Source: Streptomyces olivaceoviridis (GTDB lineage: Bacteria > Actinomycetota > Actinomycetes > Streptomycetales > Streptomycetaceae). From it: a stretch of DNA of 64,000 nucleotides. A program made the translations under genes and the position numbers. Below, piece by piece: positions 26,271 to 34,689 of this stretch; the stretch's first letter is position 1, and each line of letters starts with the position of its first letter. A model generated the notes under the pieces. It worked only from the letters and a program-made list of their open reading frames with translations, was not told the origin of the DNA and ran no database searches. The stretch lies in assembly GCF_014650115.1 (NCBI RefSeq), contig NZ_BMUI01000008.1, positions 124,001 to 188,000 of the forward strand. Direction: 5' to 3'.

Positions 26271-26523
26271 CCCTCCACCGCGGGTGCGTCCAGCGTGCGT
26301 GGACCGGCGGGCGGGGCGCACGGGCCGAAGGAAGCCCGACAAGGGCCAGCGCGGCCCTTTCGGAGGTGCGGCACGAGCTTGTTCCGGCGTGCAGCGGCAC
26401 CGGCCCGGCGATGCCCCGCGCGGTATGAGCCGAAGGGCCTACGGCCGGGTCCGGGCGGCCTGTGGTGCCGGCTCCCGAAGGCGCGCACGCTGGGAGCGAC
26501 AGCCCAGGAAGGGAGCCGGTGCG

Positions 26524-26982
26524 ATGACCTCCGCAACCACCATGAGCACGGCGCTTGAGCCCGTGCACCGCGAACGGCTGATGCGCCTCGCGCGCGAGGT
26601 CTCCTTCGAGGCCGGCACCCGCCTGTTCGAGGAAGGCCGGCACGCCGACCGTTTCTGGATCGTCCGCACCGGCACCGTCGCCCTCGACCTGCACGTGCCC
26701 GGCCGCCGGCCGGCCGTCGTCGAGTCGCTCGGGCACGGCGAACTGGTCGGTTGGGCCTGGCACTTCCCGCCGTACCTCTGGCACCTGGGCGCCGAGGCGA
26801 TGACCCCGGTGCGTGCCTGGGAGTTCGACGCCGAGGCGGTACGTGAGATGTGCGCCGCGGATCCCGCGTTCGGACGGGCCATAGCGGTGTGGGTGGGACG
26901 TGTGGTCGCCCAGCGGCTGCACGCCACCCGAGTCCGGCTGCTCGACCTGTACGCCCCCTACGGCAGCGGTGACCTGTTGTGA
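26524..26982 (+). CDS. Cyclic nucleotide-binding domain protein
   Basis: 152 residues forming a single Crp-type cNMP-binding beta-barrel: FEAGTRLFEEGRHADRFWIVRTGTVAL is the typical first half, and LGHGELVGWAWHF lies where the phosphate-binding cassette is expected. There is no DNA-binding domain, so it must act through a partner or as a ligand sink. GGGAGCCGGTGCG precedes the ATG only weakly. A CBS-BON gene follows after 44 bases and probably shares the transcript. Ligand specificity is unclear because the cassette lacks the standard GE...RxA form. Confidence 0.82.
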   Translation: MTSATTMSTALEPVHRERLMRLAREVSFEAGTRLFEEGRHADRFWIVRTGTVALDLHVPGRRPAVVESLGHGELVGWAWHFPPYLWHLGAEAMTPVRAWEFDAEAVREMCAADPAFGRAIAVWVGRVVAQRLHATRVRLLDLYAPYGSGDLL

Positions 26983-27026
26983 CCGCCCGCCCGCTCCGGC
27001 CGGCCGAACGGCTTCGGGAGGAAGGC

Positions 27027-27674
27027 ATGGAGAGCAGCCCGCACCGGGTGGGTGAGGTGATGACGCGTGCCGTCGTCACCGTGGGCCGCAAGGCCCTGTT
27101 CAAGGACATCGTCGAACGCATGGAGGAGTGGAAGGTCAGCGCCCTGCCCGTGCTGGAGGGTGACGGCCGGGTGATCGGGGTGGTCTCCGAGGCCGACCTG
27201 CTGCCGAAGGAAGCGCTCCGGGACAGCGACCCGGACCGGTTCTCCCGGACGCGCCACCTGACCGACCTCGCGAAGGCCGGGGCGGTGTCCGCCGAAGAGC
27301 TGATGACCACCCCGGCCGTCACCGTCCACGGGGACGCCACGCTCGCCGAAGCGGCACGGATCATGGCCTTGCGGCATGTCAAACGACTACCCGTGGTCGA
27401 TGCCGAGGGCGTCCTCGAAGGCGTGGTCAGCCGCGGGGACCTGCTGAAGGTGTTCCTGCGACCCGACAACGACCTGGCGGACGAGATCCGCCGCGACGTC
27501 GTCGACGTCCTCTTCCCCGCCCCGGTCGAGCCCGTGCACATCGTCGTCAGCGACGGCGTCGCGACCCTGACGGGACGCGTCGGGGACGCCGCGCGGATTC
27601 CACTTGCCGCGCGCCTCGTCCAGGGTGTGGAAGGGGTCGTGGGCGTGGACTGCCGGCTCACCGCCGCCCGGTGA
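27027..27674 (+). CDS. CBS-pair and BON domain protein
   Basis: 215 residues: CBS 1 (about 9-68, VMTRAVVTVGRKALFKDIV), CBS 2 (about 93-150, MTTPAVTVHGDATLAEAARIM) and BON (about 165-212, VSDGVATLTGRVGD). ATG at 27027 is chosen because GGGAGGAAGG stands just before it; a GTG at 26979 that overlaps the upstream stop is possible. Paralogue of the genes at 24913, 37903 and 62402. Probably reads adenylate charge during energy limitation. A core palindrome GCCGTTCGGC (on the minus strand) lies in the short gap before it. Confidence 0.9.
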   Translation: MESSPHRVGEVMTRAVVTVGRKALFKDIVERMEEWKVSALPVLEGDGRVIGVVSEADLLPKEALRDSDPDRFSRTRHLTDLAKAGAVSAEELMTTPAVTVHGDATLAEAARIMALRHVKRLPVVDAEGVLEGVVSRGDLLKVFLRPDNDLADEIRRDVVDVLFPAPVEPVHIVVSDGVATLTGRVGDAARIPLAARLVQGVEGVVGVDCRLTAAR

Positions 27675-27897
27675 CGCCTTCAGCGCGCGCCCGTTCGGCG
27701 TTCGTCGACGCGTCCGACCGCCCGGCTCGATCGGCCGTGGGGTTGCGGCCGTCGCCCCGTGACCGCCGTTGCGGTGCCTCTCACTGCCGGCCGTTGCCGA
27801 TCAGCCTCTGCCCCCGCTCCGCTTCCGCCACTCGGGTCCGGCCCGCTCCCAATTCTCGTCCCACTCGGCCAGGCGCCGCAGCAGGAGCCGCTACGGA

Positions 27898-28400
27898 TCA
27901 GCCGGCCTCCGGCCCGGACGGTCGCGTCGGCAGAGCCTCGAGGTCGCCGGTCATCACCACCTGCGCAGCGTCGCGCCCGTCCCGCTGGGGGCGGGGAGAC
28001 GATCCGGCCGGTACGGTCCGTCCACACGATGAGCCTGCTGCCCACGGGGGAGCCCGGGAAGATCTTCGCCTGGCCGATGCGCGTCCTGCCGTCCGCGTCC
28101 GTCCGGCGCACCGCGGCCCACATCCGGCCGTCGTCGTCTCCATTGCCGCCGGGCAGGCTCTTCGGCGCGTCGTCGGTGGGTACGGCGGACACGACGTGCA
28201 CCCGAGCGCGCCGGGCGGCGATCGCCGAGTCCATCGGCTGCGCCGCGACCACGCCCCGCGAGCGCTCCTCCGAGAAGGGTCAGGGTCCACGTGACGAGCA
28301 CCATCCATGCCTCGACCACGTCACTGTGCCGCTTGAGCGGGTCGTGCCGCCAGCGCCACGGCCTCACCCGTGTCACGGTCGTGGGAGGTGTCCGTACCAT
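27898..28400 (-). pseudogene. Frameshifted Rv1733c-like membrane protein gene
   Basis: The minus strand starts well: a GGAGGGG ribosome site, ATG at 28400, then RPWRWRHDPLKRHSDVVEAWM and a membrane segment (VLVTWTLTLLGGALAG), as in the intact paralogue at 34036. Near 28253 the frame is lost. The continuation VVAAQPMDSAIAARRARVHVVSAV, RMWAAVRRTDADGRTRIGQA and VGSRLIVWTDRTGRIVSPP is in another frame, and a third frame is needed near 27960. The second membrane helix is not recoverable. Two frameshifts make it a pseudogene unless the assembly is wrong. It lies downstream of the histidine kinase on the same strand. Confidence 0.75.
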
Positions 28401-28444
28401 CGGTCCGCCCCTCCGTCGGCATGCGGCCGGCCTCCGTCAGGCAG

Positions 28445-28458
28445 GGGCCGACCGTCAC
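28445..28458. promoter_or_regulatory. Degenerate island palindrome upstream of the Rv1733c-like pseudogene
   Basis: GGGCCGACCGTCAC matches the island consensus except for two positions (C for T at position 8 and A for C at 13). It lies 45 bases before the pseudogene start, where an operator would be expected. Confidence 0.35.
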
Positions 28459-28641
28459 GGGTCCGGCGGATCCGGGTCGGGGTCCGGACGGCGGGGCGGA
28501 CCGCTGAGCGCGCAGTGCACGTCCACCACGCCCGCGACGACCCGAGGCGAGGCGGGCGGCGAGCGGAATCAGAGCGGTATGGGGTCCCCTGACACCGGCC
28601 CGGCCGGCCCCCAGCCCGGCGCGAGGGGAGTGCCCGCTGTC

Positions 28642-30360
28642 CTACGTGCCACGCAGAGGCACCCGCCAGCGCAATGTGGCACCGCCTCCATCGGGGCTGG
28701 ACACGTCCAAGTGCCCGCCCAGCTGTTCGGCACGCTCGGCCATGTTGCGCAGCCCGCTGCGTCGGCCGTCGGGCGGAATGCCCACACCGTTGTCCGAGAC
28801 CGTGAGAGAGACCTCCCGGCCATCGGTCGTCACGGCGACCTGGGCCCGGTCGGCGCCGGCATGGCGGGCGGTGTTGGACAGAGCCTCGGAGAGGACTGCC
28901 ACGATGTGGTCGGCGATCTCGTACGGCACATCCGTGTCGAGAAGGCCCTCCATACGCACACTCGGCGGAAACCCCAGCACGGCGGTCTCCTCGTCGACCA
29001 CGCGCACGATCCGGGCCCGCAGCGCCGCGTCGGCGGCACCCTCGCGGGACCGCAACCCGAAGATGGCCGAACGGATGATCTTGATGGTCTCGTCCAGGTC
29101 GTCCACGGCCCGCAGCACCCGCTCTGCGGCCTCGGGATGCTCGATGAAGCGGCCCGCGCTCTGCAGCGTCATGCCGGTCGCGAAGAGCCGCTGGATGGCC
29201 AGGTCGTGCAGGTCCCGGGCGATCCGGTCACGGTCCTGGAGCACCGCGATCTGCTCGGCGTCCGTACGGCGCTCGGCCAGTTCCATCGCGATCGCGGCCT
29301 GCGCGGCGAAGCCCTGTAGCTTCTCGGTCTCCTGGCCCGAGAACACCGGCGCGCCGGCCTCGCGGGCCACCAGCACCACACCGCGCACGCCGCCTTCCCC
29401 GGTGCCGATGGGAACGGCCACGGCGGGGCCCAGCCCCTGGAAGCGCGGCGATTCCGGGGAAATCCGCTCGTCCTGGCCCATGTCGTCACTGGTGACCGGC
29501 GCGGCAGCGGAGAAGGCAAGGCCCATGAGAGTCGAGGACAGGGGCAGCACCAGCCCCCGGTGTGCCTGCGCGTCCATGCCGACGGCGATCTCCACGGCGA
29601 GGGACTCGGTGGCCTCCATGGGCAGCGCCACCGCCGCCAGTGCCGACCCCATGATCTCGCGCGCCCGTTCGGCGATCAGTTTCAGGGCCTCGGCGCGTGC
29701 GCTGCCGGACATCAGGCTGTAGGTGATCTCGGCGTTCGCACGCAGCCAGCGCTCGCGCAGCCGGGACTCCTCGTACAGCCGGGCGTTGTCGATCGCCACC
29801 CCGGCCGCCACGGCCAGCGTGGACAGCACCGACTCGTCCTCCTCGTCGAACTGCACCCCACCCCGCTTCTCGGTCAGGTACAGGTTGCCGAAGACCTGGT
29901 CGCGGACCCGGATGGGAACGCCGAGGAAGCTGTTCATCGGCGGATGGCCGGGCGGGAAGCCGTACGAGGCCGGGTGCTGGGAGATCTTCTCCAGCCGGAG
30001 GGGCTCAGGGTGCCGGATCACTTCACCGAGGATGCCGTGCCCCTCGGGGAAGGGGCCGATCTCGGCGATCTGCTCCTCGGTCACCCCGACGGTGAGGAAG
30101 GCCGAGAGGGAGCTGCCGTCCGGTCCGATGACGCCGAGGGCCGCGTATTCGGCGTCGACCAGCGCGGCGGCCGCCTCGACGATGGAGTGCAGTGCCTGCT
30201 CAAGGTCCAGTTCGCGGCCTACGGTGAGCACCGCCTCCAGCAGGCTGTGCACACGGTCCCGGATGCCGCGAGCCGCGTCGATCCGGGCCCGCAGCTCCTC
30301 CAGCAGCTCGTCGAGTTTGAGCTGGGGCAGTCGTACACGAGGCTCTTCTTCGCTTGCCAT
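28642..30360 (-). CDS. DevS/DosS-like GAF-GAF sensor histidine kinase
   Basis: 572 residues: two GAF domains (about 52-200 and 220-370), a HisKA_3 dimerisation segment with phospho-acceptor His385 in DRIARDLHDLAIQRLF, and an HATPase domain (SEALSNTARHAGA, VSDNGVGIPPDGRRSGLRNM). The first GAF keeps FPPGHPPMNSFLGVP, in which His139 aligns with the haem-ligating histidine of mycobacterial DevS. It is therefore probably a haem-based oxygen/redox sensor of the OsdK/DosS type. AGGAGCG precedes the ATG. No response regulator is adjacent, so its NarL-type partner must be encoded elsewhere. Divergent from PPDK with an island palindrome between them. Confidence 0.92.
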   Translation of the reverse strand: MASEEEPRVRLPQLKLDELLEELRARIDAARGIRDRVHSLLEAVLTVGRELDLEQALHSIVEAAAALVDAEYAALGVIGPDGSSLSAFLTVGVTEEQIAEIGPFPEGHGILGEVIRHPEPLRLEKISQHPASYGFPPGHPPMNSFLGVPIRVRDQVFGNLYLTEKRGGVQFDEEDESVLSTLAVAAGVAIDNARLYEESRLRERWLRANAEITYSLMSGSARAEALKLIAERAREIMGSALAAVALPMEATESLAVEIAVGMDAQAHRGLVLPLSSTLMGLAFSAAAPVTSDDMGQDERISPESPRFQGLGPAVAVPIGTGEGGVRGVVLVAREAGAPVFSGQETEKLQGFAAQAAIAMELAERRTDAEQIAVLQDRDRIARDLHDLAIQRLFATGMTLQSAGRFIEHPEAAERVLRAVDDLDETIKIIRSAIFGLRSREGAADAALRARIVRVVDEETAVLGFPPSVRMEGLLDTDVPYEIADHIVAVLSEALSNTARHAGADRAQVAVTTDGREVSLTVSDNGVGIPPDGRRSGLRNMAERAEQLGGHLDVSSPDGGGATLRWRVPLRGT

Positions 30361-30470
30361 GACGCTCCTCCATGCCAGTCAACCAGCCTCTGCCGGTGGA
30401 CGCAGAAAGGCGGCACCAGCGGCCGGAGACGGTCTGCCGACGGCGGAACCGGCCGCCCTCCCGGCTCTCA

Positions 30471-30484
30471 GGGCCGGTCGGCCC
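30471..30484. promoter_or_regulatory. Island palindrome, site 3
   Basis: GGGCCGGTCGGCCC with perfect 6-bp arms, 89 bases before PPDK and 111 before the divergent sensor kinase. It could control both and make the kinase autoregulated. Confidence 0.6.
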
Positions 30485-30572
30485 ACCGCGTGGGACGGAG
30501 GGCACCTGCCTCGGCGCGCCGCTCCCTCCCAGGCTGGGAGGGAGCGAGAGCACGGAGCCGAGGAGTGGCGTC

Positions 30573-33260
30573 ATGGCCCGCTATGTGTACGACTTCCAGG
30601 ACGGTGGCCGTGACCTGGCCGGCCTGCTCGGCGGCAAGGGCGCGAACCTGGCCGAGATGGCCCGGCTGGGGCTGCCGGTACCGCCGGGGTTCATCGTCTC
30701 CACCGAAGCCTGCCGTGCGTTCCTGGCCACCGGCGAGGAACCGGAGGGGATGCCGGCGGAGGTCTCCCGGCACCTTTCGACGCTGGAGACGGGAGCCGGG
30801 CGGCTGCTGGGGCAGGGGGACGACCCGCTGCTGGTCTCCGTCCGCTCCGGGGCGCGCTTCTCGATGCCCGGCATGATGGAGACGGTTCTCGACATCGGCC
30901 TCAACGACGACTCCGTGCTCAGCCTGGCCAAGGTGTCCGGTAACGAGCGCTTCGCCTGGGACTCCTACCGCCGGGTCGTCCAGATGTACGGCAGCACGGT
31001 GATGGGAGTCGGTCCGGCCCTGTTCGACGAGGCCATGACCCTGCTGAAGGACGCCTGCGGGGCCCCCGACGATCTCCATCTCGACGCGAGCGACCTCGCA
31101 TGGCTGGTGGGGACGTACAAGAGCCTGATCCGGGACGAGACCGGCCGCGACTTCCCCCAGTCCCCCGCCGAGCAGCTCCGGCAGGCGATCCTCGCCGTGT
31201 TCCGGTCCTGGAACGCCGAACGTGCCGTGCTGTACCGGCGGCGCGAGCACATCCCGGACGACCTCGGCACGGCCGTCACCGTGCAGCGCATGGTGTTCGG
31301 CAACCTCGGCCCCGACTCGGGCAGCGGCGTCGCCTTCACCCGCGACCCGGCCACCGGGCGCCCCGGGCTGTACGGCGACTACCTGCCGAACGCACAGGGC
31401 GAGGACGTCGTGTCGGGCGTGCGGGACGCCGTGCCGCTGGCCGAGCTGGAACGGCTGGACCCCCGCTCGTACCGACAGCTGCGCGACCACGCGCGAACCC
31501 TGGAGCGGCATTACCGCGACCTGTGCGACATCGAGTTCACCATCGAACGCGGAACGCTGTGGATGCTGCAGACCCGGGTGGGCAAGCGCACCGCCGAGGC
31601 CGCCTTCGCCATCGCCACCGAACTGGTGCGGGAAGGTCTCATCAGCTCGGACGAGGGCCTGGCGCGGGTGAGTGGTGACGGGCTGGTCCGGCTGATGTTC
31701 CCGCGCTTCGACACCACCGCCACGGGTGAGACGCTCGCCCACGGCGTGCCGGCCTCGCCGGGCGCCGCGGTGGGCGCGGCCGTGTTCGACTCCGCGGAGG
31801 CCGTGCGGCGGGCCGCGGCCGACGAGCGGGTCGTACTCGTCCGTGAGGAGACGACACCCGACGACCTGTCCGGGATGGTGGCCGCACAGGCGGTGCTGAC
31901 CGGCCGCGGTGGCAAGACCAGCCACGCGGCCGTCGTCGCCCGGGGCATGGGCAAGGTGTGCGTGTGCGGGGCGCAGGACATCACCGTCGACACGCGGGCC
32001 CGGCGTTTCACCGCCCGTGACGGCACGGTCGTCGAGGAGGGCACCGTCATCTCGGTGGACGGTTCCACCGGTGACGTGTACCTCGGGGCGGTGCCGTTGG
32101 CCCCGTCGGCGACCATGCGGTACCTGGAGAGCGGTGAGCAGGCCGACAGCCTGGTCTCCGCGGTGGCCCGGGCGCTGGACCACGCCGACTCGGTTCGGCG
32201 CCTGGAGGTGCGGGCCAACGCCGACACCCCTGAAGACGCTGCCCGGGCCCGGACGTTCGGGGCGCAGGGGATCGGACTGTGCCGCACCGAGCACATGTTC
32301 CTCGGCGAGCGGCGCAAGCTGGTCGAGGAGATGATCCTCGCCCGTACCGATGCCGACCGCGACCGCGCGCTGGCGGCTCTGCTGCCGCTCCAGCGGCGCG
32401 ACTTCACGGGCATCCTGGAGGCGATGGACGGCCTCCCGGTCACCGTCCGGCTGCTCGACCCACCCCTGCACGAGTTCCTGCCCGACCGCACCGACCTGGC
32501 CGTCCGTATCGCGGCCGTCGAGGCCACGGGTCGGCGACCGGACGTACACGACGCGGAGTTGCTCGCCGCGGTGAACCGGACGCACGAGGAGAACCCGATG
32601 CTGGGCCTGCGGGGCGTGCGGCTCGGCCTGGTGGTTCCCGGCCTGGTCGCGATGCAGGTCCGGGCGATCGCCGAGGCGGTCGTCGAGCGCACCCGAGCGG
32701 GTGGCTCTCCGCGAGCGGAGATCATGGTGCCGCTGGTCGGCGCCGTCGAGGAACTGCGACTCGCCCGCGAAGAGGTGGCCCGAGTCCTGGCCGAGGTGGG
32801 TGAGGAGACCGCCACCCCCGTCCACTGTCCTGTCGGCACGATGATCGAACTGCCCCGTGCGGCGCTCACCGCCGGCCGGATCGCCGAGGAGGCGGAGTTC
32901 TTCTCCTTCGGCACCAACGACCTCACCCAGACCACGTGGGGTTTCTCCAGAGACGACGTGGAGGCCGCGTTCTTCTCGGCCTACTTGGACAAGGGCGTCT
33001 TCACCGCCTCACCCTTCGAGACGCTCGACCGGGACGGGGTGGGCCGGCTGGTCCGGATCGCCGTCGAGGAGGGTCGTGCGGCGCGCCCGGACCTGGAGAC
33101 CGGCGTCTGCGGCGAGCACGGTGGCGATCCGGAGTCGATCCGCTTCTTCCACGAGGTCGGTCTGGACTACGTCTCGTGCTCGCCGTTCCGGGTCCCGGTG
33201 GCCCGTCTTGAGGCGGGCCGTGCGGCCCTGGCGGACGTGGACGCGAGTGAGAGCAGGTGA
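30573..33260 (+). CDS. ppdK: Pyruvate, phosphate dikinase
   Basis: 895 residues, full length. The N-terminal ATP-grasp domain begins LLGGKGANLAEMARLGLPVPPGF, the central swivel domain has the phosphohistidine His451 in GGKTSHAAVVARGMGK, and the C-terminal barrel contains GLCRTEHMF, GTNDLTQTTWGFSRDD and GVCGEHGGDP. It interconverts pyruvate + ATP + Pi and phosphoenolpyruvate + AMP + PPi. In low oxygen it can feed gluconeogenesis or recover energy from PPi. PPDK also lies in the OsdR/DosR-like gene region of Streptomyces coelicolor. GAGGAG precedes the ATG. The PNPOx-fold gene follows after 60 bases. Confidence 0.95.
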   Translation: MARYVYDFQDGGRDLAGLLGGKGANLAEMARLGLPVPPGFIVSTEACRAFLATGEEPEGMPAEVSRHLSTLETGAGRLLGQGDDPLLVSVRSGARFSMPGMMETVLDIGLNDDSVLSLAKVSGNERFAWDSYRRVVQMYGSTVMGVGPALFDEAMTLLKDACGAPDDLHLDASDLAWLVGTYKSLIRDETGRDFPQSPAEQLRQAILAVFRSWNAERAVLYRRREHIPDDLGTAVTVQRMVFGNLGPDSGSGVAFTRDPATGRPGLYGDYLPNAQGEDVVSGVRDAVPLAELERLDPRSYRQLRDHARTLERHYRDLCDIEFTIERGTLWMLQTRVGKRTAEAAFAIATELVREGLISSDEGLARVSGDGLVRLMFPRFDTTATGETLAHGVPASPGAAVGAAVFDSAEAVRRAAADERVVLVREETTPDDLSGMVAAQAVLTGRGGKTSHAAVVARGMGKVCVCGAQDITVDTRARRFTARDGTVVEEGTVISVDGSTGDVYLGAVPLAPSATMRYLESGEQADSLVSAVARALDHADSVRRLEVRANADTPEDAARARTFGAQGIGLCRTEHMFLGERRKLVEEMILARTDADRDRALAALLPLQRRDFTGILEAMDGLPVTVRLLDPPLHEFLPDRTDLAVRIAAVEATGRRPDVHDAELLAAVNRTHEENPMLGLRGVRLGLVVPGLVAMQVRAIAEAVVERTRAGGSPRAEIMVPLVGAVEELRLAREEVARVLAEVGEETATPVHCPVGTMIELPRAALTAGRIAEEAEFFSFGTNDLTQTTWGFSRDDVEAAFFSAYLDKGVFTASPFETLDRDGVGRLVRIAVEEGRAARPDLETGVCGEHGGDPESIRFFHEVGLDYVSCSPFRVPVARLEAGRAALADVDASESR

Positions 33261-33320
33261 CGGGAGTGCACGGTCCCCTCATCGGCATGGGCCCGACCGG
33301 CAGCGGAAAGGAGGCGCGTC

Positions 33321-33779
33321 ATGCCGGCCCGTGAGATGCGAGCACATCGGCGCATCGACCTCGACCACGCCGAGGCGCTGCGGTTGCTGGGCAGCGTGTC
33401 GCTGGGAAGGATCGTCTTCACCCGGCAGGCTCTCCCCACCGTCCGCCCGGTCAACCACGTCCTGGACGACGGCGACATCGTCATCCGTACCCACGAGGGT
33501 GCCGCGCTCACGTCTCACGCGCGGGAAACCGAGAGCACGGGCGTCGTCGTCGCGTACGAGGCCGATGTCATCGACCCGGACACCCACCTCGGCTGGAGCG
33601 TGGTCGTCACCGGGTACGCCCACCTGGTCACCGACCCGGTCGAACTGGAGCGCGTCCGTGGCCTGCTGGAGCCCTGGGTGCCGATGGAACCCATGGACCA
33701 GGCGGTGCGCATCCGCCCCGAGCTGGTCATCGGTGTGCTCCTCACCGAGACGGGCGGCGGGGCGAAGACAACCGGCTGA
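33321..33779 (+). CDS. Pyridoxamine 5'-phosphate oxidase-fold flavin protein
   Basis: 152 residues of the PNPOx-like split-barrel fold: LGSVSLGRIVFTRQALPTVRPVNHVLDDGDIVIRT is the typical opening, with ESTGVVVAYEADVID and GWSVVVTGYAHLV completing the barrel. Such proteins bind FMN or F420 and reduce small molecules or sequester the cofactor. True pyridoxamine phosphate oxidase is unlikely because the C-terminal substrate part is missing. AAAGGAGG precedes the ATG. A related barrel forms the C-terminal part of the multi-domain protein at the right edge of the window. Confidence 0.88.
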   Translation: MPAREMRAHRRIDLDHAEALRLLGSVSLGRIVFTRQALPTVRPVNHVLDDGDIVIRTHEGAALTSHARETESTGVVVAYEADVIDPDTHLGWSVVVTGYAHLVTDPVELERVRGLLEPWVPMEPMDQAVRIRPELVIGVLLTETGGGAKTTG

Positions 33780-33793
33780 CGGCGGTCACCCAC

Positions 33794-33824
33794 ACGGCGG
33801 GGGGTGGTACGGGTGCCCCGCCGT
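33794..33824 (+). terminator. Hairpin terminator
   Basis: ACGGCGGGG and CCCCGCCGT form a perfect 9-bp stem with a 13-base loop, 15 bases after the PNPOx-fold stop codon. Confidence 0.65.
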
Positions 33825-33905
33825 CTCGGGCACGTCGCCCGCGACGGGACTCACATCACTTTCACGTCTGCCGCGGCTTTCGGCCGTCACCTCAAGAGCC
33901 CGATG

Positions 33906-33920
33906 GGGACCAATGGGCCC
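33906..33920. promoter_or_regulatory. Island palindrome, site 4
   Basis: GGGACCAATGGGCCC, 116 bases before the Rv1733c-like gene. A second element, CGGCCCTATCGG at 33967-33978, follows and resembles CGGCCCTATCCGG at 38880-38892 before the V/A-ATPase operon. Confidence 0.55.
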
Positions 33921-34035
33921 TGCCGGCGTGTGATCGGGGTCCGGGCGGCCTTCCGCCGAGCCCCATCGGCCCTATCGGCAGGGCCCCGCCGGAGCCACCG
34001 TCGAAGGAGGCACCACGACGAGGAGGTGTTCCGTC

Positions 34036-34608
34036 ATGAGCACCACGAAGCGGCTGTGGCGGTGGCGGAGCAATCCGCTGCGGCGGCACGAGGACGTCGT
34101 CGAGGCGTGGATCGTCCTGGCTGTCTGGGTGGTGGTCGCCGTCGCCGGCGCCGTCGCCGGACTGGTGACGGCTTGGAGCGCCGAGCACGAGTTCGCGGAG
34201 CAGCGCGCCCACAGGCACGCCGTTCGAGCGGTGCTGGTCACCGACGCGCCACACGGCGCCACCACGGACCGGCAGACCGACGGCCGGGTCCGGGGCTCCG
34301 TGCGCTGGGCGGCTCCCGACGGCACCCCCCGCGGTGGGCAGACGCTGGTCGGCGGTGGCCTGAAGGCCGGAGCCTCGGTGACCGTCTGGCAGGACGACCA
34401 GGGCCGGCTCGCGCCCTCGCGGCCGACGGGCCGTACCGAGGGGCACGTCGAGGCCGCTCTCTTCGGTGCCGCGGCCACCCTCGCCGTCGCGGCTCCGGTC
34501 TTCGGTGCGGGTGCTCTCGCTCGAGCCCGGCTCGACCGGCGTCGCATGGCCCGCTGGGACCAGGAGTGGGAACTGCTGGGAACGCAGTGGGGCCCGAAGA
34601 CGGGCTGA
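34036..34608 (+). CDS. Rv1733c-like membrane protein
   Basis: 190 residues with two predicted membrane helices (about 26-48 and 143-167) flanking an extracytoplasmic loop. The N-terminal RLWRWRSNPLRRHEDVVEAW is the family hallmark seen in DosR-regulated Rv1733c of Mycobacterium tuberculosis. The loop carries RGSVRWAAPDGTPRGGQT and GASVTVWQDDQGRLAP, also typical. Function unknown; a role in membrane physiology in hypoxia is inferred from its regulon. AAGGAGG lies somewhat far upstream and GAGGTG closer to the ATG. An intact paralogue of the broken gene at 27898-28400. Confidence 0.88.
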   Translation: MSTTKRLWRWRSNPLRRHEDVVEAWIVLAVWVVVAVAGAVAGLVTAWSAEHEFAEQRAHRHAVRAVLVTDAPHGATTDRQTDGRVRGSVRWAAPDGTPRGGQTLVGGGLKAGASVTVWQDDQGRLAPSRPTGRTEGHVEAALFGAAATLAVAAPVFGAGALARARLDRRRMARWDQEWELLGTQWGPKTG

Positions 34609-34689
34609 ACCGTCCCCCGGGAGCCGGCCCTCCCGGCACCCGCCCCATGGGCACGCGGCCCCACGGGACACAAGCTGGAGGCGAGGTTC

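Noticed and set aside
26342..26358. AGGGCCAGCGCGGCCCT as another island operator
   Set aside because: The spacer is one base longer than in the other sites, and it lies inside the upstream part of the protease relic, 166 bases before the next start; kept out of the consensus.
30468..32825. Long minus-strand open frame within PPDK
   Set aside because: Antisense to a full-length conserved PPDK with all motifs; composition is that of a shadow frame.
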